DNA from: Tessaracoccus aquimaris
GTDB taxonomy: Bacteria; Actinomycetota; Actinomycetes; Propionibacteriales; Propionibacteriaceae
Direction: 5' to 3'
Length of the DNA stretch: 64,000 nucleotides
NCBI RefSeq assembly: GCF_001997345.1
Contig: NZ_CP019606.1
Location: 3,844,001 to 3,908,000 of the forward strand
The position numbers and the translations under genes are program-made. Under the pieces are notes generated by a model. That model was not told the origin of the DNA. It searched no databases and was given only the letters and a program-made list of their open reading frames with translations. Of this stretch, positions 8,115-16,618 are shown piece after piece (the first letter of the stretch is position 1; every line of letters begins with the position of its first letter).

Positions 8115-8525
8115 ATGTCCATCCTGCTCAACCCTTACCTCGCCCTCGACGGCACCTGCCGCCAGGCCATGGAGTTCTACCAGTCGGTCCTCGGCGGCGA
8201 CCTGTCCGTGATGACCTTCGGCGAGGCGCAGGGCGGTGCCGAGTTCCCCGGCTCCGACCGCGTGATGCACTCCAGCCTGACCACCGACGACGGCATGGTC
8301 ATCTTCGCTAGCGACACCATGGAGGGCATGCCCCAGACCCAGGGCGACACCGTCGCCGTGTCCATCTCCGGCGACGACGACCGGCTCGCAGGCTTCTTCG
8401 CCAAGCTCTCCGAGGGTGGCCAGCCGGTTGTCCCCTTCGAGAAGCAGATGTGGGGCGACGTCTACGGCATGGTGCGCGACCAGTTCGGTGTGCTCTGGCA
8501 CGTCAACCAACTCGGCCAGCAGTGA
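8115..8525 (+). CDS. VOC family protein (PhnB/3-demethylubiquinone-9 3-methyltransferase-like)
   Basis: Glyoxalase-fold protein of 136 residues, PhnB-like. Starts with the characteristic LNPYLALDGTCRQAMEFYQSV, continues with HSSLTTDDGMVIFASD and ends GVLWHVN, all usual for the family. The catalytic role of this subgroup is not settled. ATG 8115 has GAAAGG nine bases upstream; a TAGAGT box at 8066 would give a 5' leader of about 40 bases. It stands alone between repeat copy A and the ABC exporter operon. Confidence 0.88.
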   Translation: MSILLNPYLALDGTCRQAMEFYQSVLGGDLSVMTFGEAQGGAEFPGSDRVMHSSLTTDDGMVIFASDTMEGMPQTQGDTVAVSISGDDDRLAGFFAKLSEGGQPVVPFEKQMWGDVYGMVRDQFGVLWHVNQLGQQ

Positions 8526-8550
8526 ACCCATGACTGTCGGGCACGGGCGG

Positions 8551-8556
8551 TAGGGT
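8551..8556 (+). promoter_or_regulatory. -10 element (TAGGGT) for leaderless ABC operon
   Basis: TAGGGT ends seven bases before GTG 8564 with no Shine-Dalgarno between them, predicting a leaderless mRNA for the three-gene exporter operon. Confidence 0.5.
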
Positions 8557-8563
8557 CACTCGG

Positions 8564-9490
8564 GTGCCAGAACCTGTGATCACCGCCCGCGGCCTGACGA
8601 AGCGCTACGGCGACGTCGTCGCGGTCGACGGGATCGACTTCGAGATCCCGCGGGGCGAGTCGTTCGGTTTCCTCGGGCCGAACGGCGCCGGGAAGTCGAC
8701 CACGATGCGGATGATCGCCGCGACCTCGACCCCCACCGCGGGAAGCCTGACGGTGCTGGGGATGGACACCGCGCACCACGGCCCGGAGATCCGCGCGCAA
8801 CTCGGCATCGTTCCGCAGGGCGACCTGCTCGACGAGGAGTTGCGGGTCATCGACAACCTGATCGTCTACGGTCGTTACTTCGCCCTGCCTCGGGCGTACG
8901 TGAAGGAGCGGGCCGAGCAACTGCTGGACTTCGCCCAACTCCGCGAGAAGCGCACGGCCCGCGTCGACGGGCTCTCCGGGGGCATGAAGCGGCGGCTCAC
9001 CATCGCCCGAGGGCTTATCAACAACCCGCGCATCATGCTGCTCGACGAACCCACAACGGGGCTCGACCCGCAGGCAAGGCACATCCTCTGGGACCAGCTC
9101 TTCCGGCTCAAGGAAGAGGGCACGACGCTCGTGGTCACGACCCACTTCATGGACGAGGCCGAGCAACTGTGCGACCGGCTCGTCGTCGTCGACCACGGCA
9201 GGATCGTGGCCGAAGGGTCCCCGTCCAGCCTGATCCGCCAGTACTCGACGCGCGAGGTGGTGGAGGTGCGCTTCGGGTCGGGTCGCAACGACGCCGCCGC
9301 CGCGGACCTCCAGGGGGTCGGCAGCCGCATCGATGTGCTCGCCGACCGGGTCCTCATCTACGACGACAACGGGGAGCACGCGCTGCAGGCCGTCCTCGAC
9401 CGGGGCCTGACGCCGATCACCTCGCTCGTGCGAAGGTCCTCCCTGGAGGACGTGTTCCTGCGGCTCACCGGCAGGAGCCTGATCGAATGA
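8564..9490 (+). CDS. ABC-2 exporter ATPase (DrrA/NodI-like)
   Basis: ATPase subunit of an ABC-2 exporter, 308 residues. Walker A GPNGAGKST near residue 40, Q-loop VPQGD, signature LSGGMKRRL, Walker B IMLLDEPTTGLD and H-loop VTTH are all intact. The C-terminal 80 residues form the extension typical of DrrA/NodI proteins. It overlaps the first permease by four bases (ATGA). The exported substrate cannot be told; antibiotic, lipid and polysaccharide exporters share this layout. Confidence 0.94.
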   Translation: MPEPVITARGLTKRYGDVVAVDGIDFEIPRGESFGFLGPNGAGKSTTMRMIAATSTPTAGSLTVLGMDTAHHGPEIRAQLGIVPQGDLLDEELRVIDNLIVYGRYFALPRAYVKERAEQLLDFAQLREKRTARVDGLSGGMKRRLTIARGLINNPRIMLLDEPTTGLDPQARHILWDQLFRLKEEGTTLVVTTHFMDEAEQLCDRLVVVDHGRIVAEGSPSSLIRQYSTREVVEVRFGSGRNDAAAADLQGVGSRIDVLADRVLIYDDNGEHALQAVLDRGLTPITSLVRRSSLEDVFLRLTGRSLIE

Positions 9491-10314
9491 GCGCCACGCG
9501 CGTCGTCGACTCGGGAAAGGCAGCCGACGCCGGACGGGTCCGCCTGCTCGGCTGGTGGGCAGTCGTCGAGTACCGACTCTGCATCCTGCGCGCCTTCCTC
9601 CCGTCGATCCTGCTGATCGCCGTCGGGTCGCCGATCCTGTACCTGCTCGGGCTCGGCGCGGGCCTCGGGGTCCTCGTCGACGGCGGGAAGGGCATCGAGG
9701 GCGTGGACTACCTGACGTTCGTCGCCCCCGCGCTGGTGATGGCGACGGCCATGCAGGCCTCGGCGCAGGAGAACACCTTCGGGGTGTTCGGCGGCTTCAA
9801 GTGGTCCAACTCCTTCACCGCGATGCGGCTCACCCCCATCAGCCCGGCCCAGATGGCGCTCGGCTTCCAGGTCTCGGTGCTCGCCCGGGTGATCCCCGTG
9901 ATGGGGTTCTACATCGTGATGCTCTGGATCTTCCGGATCGGCAACCCCCTCGGGGCGCTGGCGCTGATTCCGATTGGTGCCCTCCTGTCGCTCGCCGCCG
10001 GGTTCGCGGTGATGGCGTGGGTGTCGACGCAGAAGGACGACCGCGGCCAACTCTCGTTCATCGACCGCTTCGTGATCGTCCCCCTGACGCTGTTCTCAGG
10101 CACCTACTTCCCGCTCGAGACGCTGCCCGGATACCTGCAGCCGATCGGCTGGATCTCGCCGCTCTGGCACGCCTCGGAGTTGGGCCGCGGGGCGCTCTAC
10201 GGGGCGCCGATCGGGCCGGCAATGACGGCGGTGCACCTCGGGTTCCTCGCCGCGCTTGCCTGCGTGGGCTGCTGGCTGTCGGTGGGCACCTTCCGGAGGA
10301 GGTTGGACGATTGA
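9487..10314 (+). CDS. ABC-2 exporter permease 1
   Basis: Integral membrane permease of 275 residues with about six helices, including LLIAVGSPILYLLGLGAGL near the N-terminus and VHLGFLAALACVGCWLSVG near the C-terminus. The ABC-2 signature region PLTLFSGTYFPLETLPGYLQ is clear. It overlaps the ATPase (ATGA) and the second permease (TTGA). It presumably forms a heterodimer with permease 2. Confidence 0.92.
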   Translation: MSATRVVDSGKAADAGRVRLLGWWAVVEYRLCILRAFLPSILLIAVGSPILYLLGLGAGLGVLVDGGKGIEGVDYLTFVAPALVMATAMQASAQENTFGVFGGFKWSNSFTAMRLTPISPAQMALGFQVSVLARVIPVMGFYIVMLWIFRIGNPLGALALIPIGALLSLAAGFAVMAWVSTQKDDRGQLSFIDRFVIVPLTLFSGTYFPLETLPGYLQPIGWISPLWHASELGRGALYGAPIGPAMTAVHLGFLAALACVGCWLSVGTFRRRLDD

Positions 10315-11132
10315 GTGACACGATCCAGGCGCCGTCGCCCCGCGTGCCCAAGGCGCTCAGAGGCATCTACGCCGGCAACACCCGTTCCGTCGTGGCTCGG
10401 GGGCTCAAGGTGGTCGCCCGCAACAACTACCTCGTGGTGCTGACGGGCTTCTTCGAGCCGGTGTTCTACCTGCTCTCGATGGGCCTCGGGCTCGGCGCCC
10501 TGATCGGTGGGGTGCAGTTCTACGGGCATGAGGTGAACTACGCCGCCTACATCGCGCCGGCGCTGATGGCCGTCTCCGCCATGAATGGTGCGCTGTACGA
10601 CTCGACGAGCAACGTCTTCTTCCGGATGCGCTACGGCAAGATCTACGACCAGATGCTGTCGACGTCGCTCGGCCCGATGGACGTGGCGCTCGGCGAGATC
10701 ATCATGGCGCTGTTCCGGGGGCTGCTGTACGCGTCGGCGTTCATGGTCGTCACGACTCTGCTCGGCCTGAACCTGTCCTGGACGGCGATCCTCGCGATCC
10801 CGGCCGCCCTGATCGTCGCGTTCGGTTTCGCGGCGGTCGGGCTGACGGCGACGAGCTTCATGAAGGGCTTCCAGCACCTCGACCTGGTCTTCTTCGTGAT
10901 GCTGCCGATGTTCCTGCTCTCTGCCACCTTCTTCCCCATCGAGGTGTACCCGGAGACGGTGCAGTGGATCATCAAGGCGCTGCCCCTGTGGCACGCCGTC
11001 GACATGATCCGGCAACTCACCACCGGCCTGATCCAGCCCTCCATCTGGGGCCACCTTGCCTACTTCGCCGTGATGATCCTGCTCGGCGTCACGCTGGCGA
11101 CCCGCCGGCTGAAGGCGCTGTTCCTGCGCTGA
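10311..11132 (+). CDS. ABC-2 exporter permease 2
   Basis: Second permease of the exporter, 273 residues, about six membrane helices and the family motif FLLSATFFPIEVYPETVQWI. It starts with TTG inside the stop codon of permease 1 (TTGA) with a strong GGAGGAGG nine bases upstream, which supports this rare start. Its last 44 bases overlap, in antisense, the 3' end of the MarR gene on the other strand. Confidence 0.9.
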   Translation: MSDTIQAPSPRVPKALRGIYAGNTRSVVARGLKVVARNNYLVVLTGFFEPVFYLLSMGLGLGALIGGVQFYGHEVNYAAYIAPALMAVSAMNGALYDSTSNVFFRMRYGKIYDQMLSTSLGPMDVALGEIIMALFRGLLYASAFMVVTTLLGLNLSWTAILAIPAALIVAFGFAAVGLTATSFMKGFQHLDLVFFVMLPMFLLSATFFPIEVYPETVQWIIKALPLWHAVDMIRQLTTGLIQPSIWGHLAYFAVMILLGVTLATRRLKALFLR

Positions 11133-11592
11133 CGTCGTCGTCGAGGCGGTCCTCCAGGGCGAGAGTCAACCGCTCCAGGGACTCGACGAGGACGCGGCGT
11201 TCGGCTGGGGACCAGTCGCTCAGCACGTCGCCGAACAGCGCGCGGGCGGCGTCGAGGCCGGACTCGAGGGCGTGGACTCCGTCCCTGGTCACGCTGATGA
11301 TCGCGACGCGACCGTCCTGCGGGTCGGCGGCCCGCGAGACCAGGCCGGCCCGCTCAAGGCGCGCGACCTGCGACGTCATGGTCGACCGGTCGACCGCCTG
11401 CCAGTGGGCCAGTTGCGAGACCCGGCTCGGACCCTCCGCGGCAAGGTGGCGCAGCAGCCAGCCGTCGGTGGGGGTGAGGCGCGCGTCGTGGCCGTGCAGC
11501 GTCCGTTGCAGGTGGCCTCTCGACGCCAAACGGGTGATGTCGGCGAACACCACGCGTAGCCTGTCAGTCATCTCGATGACGTCGCGGTCCAT
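11089..11592 (-). CDS. MarR family transcriptional regulator
   Basis: Winged-helix repressor of 167 residues. The recognition helix region SQLAHWQAVDRSTMTSQVARLERAGLV and wing SRAADPQDGRVAIISVT are typical of MarR. ATG 11592 has GAGGGG about nine bases upstream; an upstream in-frame ATG at 11637 lies inside the operator and is not favoured. It is divergent from the P-type ATPase and probably represses it and itself through the dyad at 11625-11637. Its stop lies inside the permease 2 coding region on the opposite strand. Confidence 0.88.
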   Translation of the reverse strand: MDRDVIEMTDRLRVVFADITRLASRGHLQRTLHGHDARLTPTDGWLLRHLAAEGPSRVSQLAHWQAVDRSTMTSQVARLERAGLVSRAADPQDGRVAIISVTRDGVHALESGLDAARALFGDVLSDWSPAERRVLVESLERLTLALEDRLDDDVSAGTAPSAGGSPA

Positions 11593-11624
11593 TCCGTTAC
11601 GCCCCTCTGCAGCATCGCATGTGG

Positions 11625-11637
11625 TTGGTACAATCAA
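11625..11637. promoter_or_regulatory. Probable MarR operator overlapping a TACAAT -10 box
   Basis: TTGGT-ACA-ATCAA is a 13-bp dyad with one mismatch, located between divergent MarR and P-type ATPase genes. A near-consensus -10 hexamer TACAAT (11629-11634, plus strand) lies within it, so repressor binding would block the ATPase promoter. The operator role is inferred from position and symmetry. Confidence 0.5.
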
Positions 11638-11702
11638 ACTATATCCGCATCCGACAACCGGCGTTGCGCAGGACCTGCTGACGACGCCACAAGGTAGGAA
11701 AC

Positions 11703-14534
11703 ATGGCCGAGTCAGCCTCGCTGGCCGTCACACAAGCCGACCCGACGCTGATCCCGGCCGAACAGGTCGCGCTGGAGGCGCAGGTCGATCCCGAGATCGG
11801 CCTCACGGCCGCCGAGGCGGCCGCCAGATTGGAGCGCTACGGGCCGAACCAGTTGACGGCCGGGGCCACCGAGCCCGCCTGGAAGCGGATGCTGAAGCAG
11901 TTCGCCGATCCGCTGGTCTACCTGCTGCTCGCGGCGATCGCCATCTCGCTGATCGCCTGGGCCGCTGAGGGCGCGGCGGGCGTTCCCGTCGACGCCATCG
12001 TCATCGCCCTGATCGTGATCGCCAACGCGGTGATCGGCTTCGTGCAGGAGAACAAGGCGGAGGACGCCGTCGCGGCGCTCGCCGACATGACGGCCGCCCA
12101 CTCCACGGTGCTGCGCGACGGCAAACTGGTCGACCTCGAGTCGGCGGGCATCGTGCCGGGCGACATCCTGGTGCTGTCCGAGGGCGACGCCGTCGGGGCC
12201 GACGCGCGGCTGCTGACCGCCTCGTCGCTGCGCGTCCAGGAGGCGTCGCTGACCGGCGAGTCCGAGGCCGTCACCAAGGACGTGGCCGCGCTGACCTCAC
12301 AGGTGCAACTGGGTGACCGCCTCAACATGGTCTACAAGGGCACCGCAGTGGCCCGAGGCGTCGGCCGCGCCGTCGTCACGGGCACCGGCATGGACACCGA
12401 GATGGGCCACATCGCGACCCTTCTCGACCAGACGAAGGGCGACAAGTCCCCCCTCGAACTCGAGATCGCCAAGATCTCCAAGGTCCTCGGCCTGCTCGTC
12501 ATCGTCATCGCGGTCGTCGTGATGGCGGCGGTCGCGCTGATCAACGGGGTCCGCTCGGTCGGCGACGCCGTCGACATCCTGCTGATGGGTGTCTCGCTCG
12601 CGGTCGCGGCCGTCCCGGAAGGGCTCCCGGCGATCCTGTCTCTCGTGCTCGCCATCGGTGTGCGGATGCTCGCAGGCCGAAACGCCGTCATGAAGGACCT
12701 GCATTCGGTCGAGACCCTCGGCGCGGTCAGCGTGATCTGCTCCGACAAGACGGGCACCCTCACCAAGAACGAGATGACGCTGCGGGAGATCGTCACAGCC
12801 TCGGGGCGGGTCAGGCTCTCCGGCATCGGGTACGAGCCGACCGGAGAGGTCCGCCTGGTCGGCAGGGGCGAAGAGGTGATGGCGGAGGTGCACCGGGTGA
12901 TCGGCGCGGGCGTGCTCGCCAACAACGCCCAACTGGAACACGTCGGCGGCCAGTGGCAGATCCAGGGCGATCCGACCGAGGCGGCCTTCCTGGTGGCCGA
13001 GCGGAAGATCGAGGGCGTCGGGGATCTGCTTGCGCAGTACCAGCGCGTGGGCGAGGCCCCGTTCGACTCGGAGCGCAAGCTGATGTCGGTGCTTGGCCAC
13101 AACCCTGAGCTCGGCATGTCGCACGTCTTCACCAAGGGCGCCCCGGACGTGCTGCTCGAGCGGTGCGTCGAGGAGCAGGTCGGGGGAGAGGCGCACGCCC
13201 TGACCGATCAGCGACGCGCGGAGATCTCCGGCCAGATCGTCGACCTGAGCGAGGAGGGCTACCGGACGCTGGGCGTCGCGTGGCGCGAGGCGGAGGACCT
13301 CGACGCCGAGGGAGGCTTCGACGAGGAGTCCGAGCATGACCTGGTCTGGGCCGGGTTCGTCGGCATCATCGACCCGCCGCGCGAGGAGGCGACCGCAGCG
13401 ATCAAGGACGCGCACCGTGCGGGCATCCGCACCGTCATGATCACGGGCGACCACCCCGTCACCGCCGCCAAGATCGCCTCCGACCTCGGCATCGTCGAGG
13501 GCGACGACCACCCCCGAGCGGTGACCGGCCGCGAGTTGGACGCGCTCGACGACGAGGGGTGGCGCGAGACGGTGCGTACCGTCTCGGTGTACGCCCGCGT
13601 CTCGCCCGAGCACAAACTGCGGATCGTCGACGCGCTGCAGGAGCAGCGGCAGATCGTCTCGATGACAGGTGACGGCGTCAACGACGCACCTGCGCTCAAG
13701 TCGGCCGACATCGGCATCGCGATGGGCATCACGGGCACGGAGGTCACCAAGGAGGCCGCCGAGATGATCCTCGGCGACGACAACTACTCCACCATCGTCG
13801 CCGCGGTGCGCCAGGGTCGCGTCATCTACGACAACATCAAGAAGTTCATCCGATACCTGCTCAGCTCCAACATGGGCGAGGTCGCCACCGTCTTCCTCGG
13901 CGTGGTGCTCGGTGGTGTGATCGGGCTGGCCGACCCCGGTAACCCCGGCGCAACCGTCGTGCCGCTGCTCGCCACCCAGATCCTGTGGATCAACCTGGTC
14001 ACCGACTCCGGGCCCGCCCTCGCGATGGGCGTCGATCCAGAGATCGACGACGTGATGGCCCGCAAGCCGCGCGGCTTCAACGACCGCATCATCGACTCTC
14101 ACATGTGGTCGCGCATCATCGGCATCGGGCTCGTGATGGGCATCGTCAACCTCGTCATCTACGACCTTTCGCTTCCCGGCGGGCTGATCGGCGGCCTCGA
14201 GCACCTCGCCCCGGCAGGGCAGGAGTTCGCGGTCGCCCGGACGACGGTGTTCACCGCGCTGGTGTTCATGCAGTTGTTCAACGCCATCAACAGCCGCGCC
14301 GACGTCACCAGCGCCTTCAGCCATCTGTTCACCAACAAGTGGCTGTGGCTGTCGTTCGCGGGGGTCATCGTCGGACAGGTGCTCGTCGTCGAGGTTCCTG
14401 CCCTGCAGCAGGCGTTCGGGACGGCGTCGCTCGACCTGCTGCACTGGGCGGTCGCGGTCGGCGCGGGCCTTGTGGTGCTCGGCTACGAGGAGGTCGTCAA
14501 GCTGGTCAGGAGGGCGTCGGCGCGACGCGCCTGA
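11703..14534 (+). CDS. P2-type cation-transporting ATPase (Ca2+-ATPase-like)
   Basis: Full-length P-type ATPase of 943 residues. It has an N-terminal cation-ATPase domain, actuator loop LTGESE, phosphorylation site DKTGTLT with Asp348, hinge TGDGVNDAPALK and about ten membrane helices, including four C-terminal ones. Helix 4 has VAAVPEGLPAIL, the PEGL form seen in Ca2+ and related P2 pumps. Exact ion is uncertain (Ca2+, Mn2+ or Na+/K+-like). ATG 11703 follows AAGGTAGG. Control by the divergent MarR protein is unusual for such a pump. Confidence 0.93.
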   Translation: MAESASLAVTQADPTLIPAEQVALEAQVDPEIGLTAAEAAARLERYGPNQLTAGATEPAWKRMLKQFADPLVYLLLAAIAISLIAWAAEGAAGVPVDAIVIALIVIANAVIGFVQENKAEDAVAALADMTAAHSTVLRDGKLVDLESAGIVPGDILVLSEGDAVGADARLLTASSLRVQEASLTGESEAVTKDVAALTSQVQLGDRLNMVYKGTAVARGVGRAVVTGTGMDTEMGHIATLLDQTKGDKSPLELEIAKISKVLGLLVIVIAVVVMAAVALINGVRSVGDAVDILLMGVSLAVAAVPEGLPAILSLVLAIGVRMLAGRNAVMKDLHSVETLGAVSVICSDKTGTLTKNEMTLREIVTASGRVRLSGIGYEPTGEVRLVGRGEEVMAEVHRVIGAGVLANNAQLEHVGGQWQIQGDPTEAAFLVAERKIEGVGDLLAQYQRVGEAPFDSERKLMSVLGHNPELGMSHVFTKGAPDVLLERCVEEQVGGEAHALTDQRRAEISGQIVDLSEEGYRTLGVAWREAEDLDAEGGFDEESEHDLVWAGFVGIIDPPREEATAAIKDAHRAGIRTVMITGDHPVTAAKIASDLGIVEGDDHPRAVTGRELDALDDEGWRETVRTVSVYARVSPEHKLRIVDALQEQRQIVSMTGDGVNDAPALKSADIGIAMGITGTEVTKEAAEMILGDDNYSTIVAAVRQGRVIYDNIKKFIRYLLSSNMGEVATVFLGVVLGGVIGLADPGNPGATVVPLLATQILWINLVTDSGPALAMGVDPEIDDVMARKPRGFNDRIIDSHMWSRIIGIGLVMGIVNLVIYDLSLPGGLIGGLEHLAPAGQEFAVARTTVFTALVFMQLFNAINSRADVTSAFSHLFTNKWLWLSFAGVIVGQVLVVEVPALQQAFGTASLDLLHWAVAVGAGLVVLGYEEVVKLVRRASARRA

Positions 14535-14615
14535 CAGGGCCGTGGACGAAGTCGGACCCACCTGAGACGATGGAATCGTGCCCGGGGGTCGCCCGGGCGG
14601 GCGGGAGGAGGGGCC

Positions 14616-15002
14616 ATGGCCAGCTGGGATGAGCTCAAGGCGTTCGTGCACCGCGAGTGGAACGCCACCGACCTCGACGACAACAACCTCCAGCTCGTGT
14701 TCGAGTTGCCCAGCCTGCGCTCGCAGGCCGTGGTGGTCGAACACGCCTCCAACGAGGAGGCCGACTGGGTGAAGTTCAAGTCGGCCATCGGCCAGCTCAG
14801 CGAGATCGACCTGTGGACGGCCGCCGAGGCGCTCAGCCGCAAGGTCGTCGGGGGCATCATCGTCGAGGAGGGCTACGTCGTGGTCGTCAGCGCCATGCCG
14901 CTCGCCAACGTCGACCGCACCGACATCATCGAGACGATGTTCAGGATCACGTCGATCGCCGACGAACTGGAGAACCAGTTCCTCGGCACCGACAGCATCT
15001 GA
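14616..15002 (+). CDS. YbjN-like small protein
   Basis: A 128-residue acidic cytosolic protein. The fold suggested by alternating beta strands (LQLVFELPS, QAVVVEHAS, YVVVVSAMPL) and a C-terminal helix ending in ADELENQFL resembles the YbjN/CesT-like family of actinobacterial proteins of unknown role. The start at ATG 14616 is supported by GGGAGGAGGGG just upstream. A GCCCGGG/GCCCGGGC hairpin lies in the leader (14579-14597). It ends three bases before the stop of the convergent oxidoreductase. Confidence 0.7.
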   Translation: MASWDELKAFVHREWNATDLDDNNLQLVFELPSLRSQAVVVEHASNEEADWVKFKSAIGQLSEIDLWTAAEALSRKVVGGIIVEEGYVVVVSAMPLANVDRTDIIETMFRITSIADELENQFLGTDSI

Positions 15003-15005
15003 GCC

Positions 15006-16052
15006 TCAGAGGCTCTCGCCCGGCAGTTCCGCCCCGACCTGGCGGCGCAACTCGTCCATGGTCTCCATCACGGCGAGCGTCTCCGACCAGGGCAGCAGTT
15101 CCGACTCGGTGCGGCCCTCGGCGATCATCGTGGCAAAGTGCGCGGCCTCGTGGCAGAGGCCCAGGTGTCCAGCGATCGCGGGCGGTGCGGACTCCGCGAC
15201 CGACCCGTCACGCGCGATGACGGCGACCTGCTGCGGCGCGTAGAACGCGCCCGGGATCTCGACCCTCGCCTCCGAGCCGGAGATCAGCGCCACGGTCGGA
15301 GTCTTGGCGGCAAGCGTCGTGTTGACCATGGCGTGCGCGTTCGGGGCGGACTCGTAGTCGCTCAGCAGCCCCGAGATCTGCCTGTCCACACCGGTGAAGG
15401 CCTTGGTTCCTGCTGCCTGGATGCGCCCGGGTCGGCCGAGCACGAAGTGGCTGAACGATACGGGGTAGACGCCAAGGTCGAGCATCGCGCCGCCCGCCTG
15501 CTCCGGGTCGAACAGGCGGAAGGTGGCGTCGTCGGCGAACCACTGGCCATGGTCGGCGAACACCGCCTCGAGTTCGCCGAGCATCCCCGACTCCAGCACC
15601 TGCCGCACGATGTCGGTCGAGGGCAGGAAGCGGGTCCACATCGCCTCCATGGCCGCGACCCCTGCGGCGCCGGCAGCGTCGAGGAGTTCACGGGCCTCCG
15701 CCGCGTTGCGGGTGAATGCCTTCTCGACGAGCACCGGCTTGCCCGCCTCGATGGCGAGCAGCGCGCCGCGCAGGTGCTCGCTGTGCGGGGTGGCCACGTA
15801 GATGGCGTCGACCCGGTCGTCCGCGGCCAGTTCGGCATAGCTGCCGTAGCTGCGGTCGGCCCCGAAGCGCTGCGCGAAGGCGCCCGCCCGTTCGCTGCTG
15901 CGCGATCCGACGGCGACCACGCGGCCGCGGGTGTTGGCGTGCAGCGCCTCCGCGAAGGCTCCCGCGATGCCGCCGGGGCCGATCACGCCCCAACGCAGCG
16001 GGGGAGCGGCCATCGGGTCGGGGGTGCGGGGAGCAGGAAGCGAGTTCGTCAT
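15006..16052 (-). CDS. Gfo/Idh/MocA family oxidoreductase
   Basis: NAD(P)-dependent sugar or polyol dehydrogenase-like protein of 348 residues. The N-terminal Rossmann fold has WGVIGPGGIAGAFAEAL, the central VLVEKAFTRNAAEA holds the catalytic Lys (EKA instead of the commoner EKP), and AMEAMWTRFLPS and GGAMLDLGVYPVSF mark the C-terminal domain. Closest in style to dihydrodiol dehydrogenase-like members; substrate unknown. It stands between a convergent YbjN-like gene and a MarR gene on the same strand. Confidence 0.88.
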   Translation of the reverse strand: MTNSLPAPRTPDPMAAPPLRWGVIGPGGIAGAFAEALHANTRGRVVAVGSRSSERAGAFAQRFGADRSYGSYAELAADDRVDAIYVATPHSEHLRGALLAIEAGKPVLVEKAFTRNAAEARELLDAAGAAGVAAMEAMWTRFLPSTDIVRQVLESGMLGELEAVFADHGQWFADDATFRLFDPEQAGGAMLDLGVYPVSFSHFVLGRPGRIQAAGTKAFTGVDRQISGLLSDYESAPNAHAMVNTTLAAKTPTVALISGSEARVEIPGAFYAPQQVAVIARDGSVAESAPPAIAGHLGLCHEAAHFATMIAEGRTESELLPWSETLAVMETMDELRRQVGAELPGESL

Positions 16053-16111
16053 GGTCCCATTACATCGTGCCGGACGTGTCCTCGTCAGCGGGTCCGCGCA
16101 GGTGGCGGGCG

Positions 16112-16603
16112 TCAGCCCTTGTCGCGGTTGTAGGCCGCCGTGAACCGGTCGAGCAGGTCGAGGAACTCGTCGGCCCTGTCGCCCAGTTCGCGCAGCGCCG
16201 CGCCGTAGCCGCCGAGGAGGTCGCGCATGTCCGCGTCGAAGGCCGCCGCGCCCTCCGGGGTCGGCTCGACGAGGAAGGCCCGGCCGTCCGGACCACGGTG
16301 GCGCTGGATCAGCCCGGAGCGGATCGACGCGTTGACCTGCCGGTTGACGGTCGACTGCTCCAGTTCGAGGGCCTCGCCGACGTCGCGCAGCGTGCGGGGG
16401 GAGTCGACCGACAGCAGCCACAGGAGGCGGGCCTCGGCGGGGTTCATCCTGAGTCGGTGGGAGATGGTCCGACGCTGCGTGTCGAAGCGGACGAGGAGTC
16501 CCGCGAGCCTGCGCTCGGGGCACGGGGCGCGTCGCTGCGCCCGTCCTGGTTTGCGGAACTGCTGGGCATGTAGGTAGCATACAACCGTATATGTAGGGTA
16601 CAT
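16112..16603 (-). CDS. MarR family transcriptional regulator
   Basis: Winged-helix regulator of 163 residues with the core LRDVGEALELEQSTVNRQVN, the turn SGLIQRHRGPDGRAFLVEPT and a C-terminal dimerisation helix. The only plausible in-frame start is ATG 16603, which itself lies within a 15-bp palindrome, so the protein should bind over its own start codon. Only 15 bases separate it from the start of the divergent MFS exporter, its evident target. Confidence 0.85.
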   Translation of the reverse strand: MYPTYTVVCYLHAQQFRKPGRAQRRAPCPERRLAGLLVRFDTQRRTISHRLRMNPAEARLLWLLSVDSPRTLRDVGEALELEQSTVNRQVNASIRSGLIQRHRGPDGRAFLVEPTPEGAAAFDADMRDLLGGYGAALRELGDRADEFLDLLDRFTAAYNRDKG

Positions 16604-16604
16604 A
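16590..16604. promoter_or_regulatory. Perfect palindrome TATGTA-GGG-TACATA, MarR operator
   Basis: A 6-3-6 perfect inverted repeat between divergent MarR and MFS genes, extendable with mismatches on both sides. A weaker related site (CATGTAGGTAGCATAC, 16568-16583) lies just inside the MarR gene. The spacing allows one repressor dimer to cover both start codons. No Shine-Dalgarno is visible for the MFS gene at 16619. Confidence 0.65.
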
Positions 16605-16618
16605 CATAGATAGGTCTT

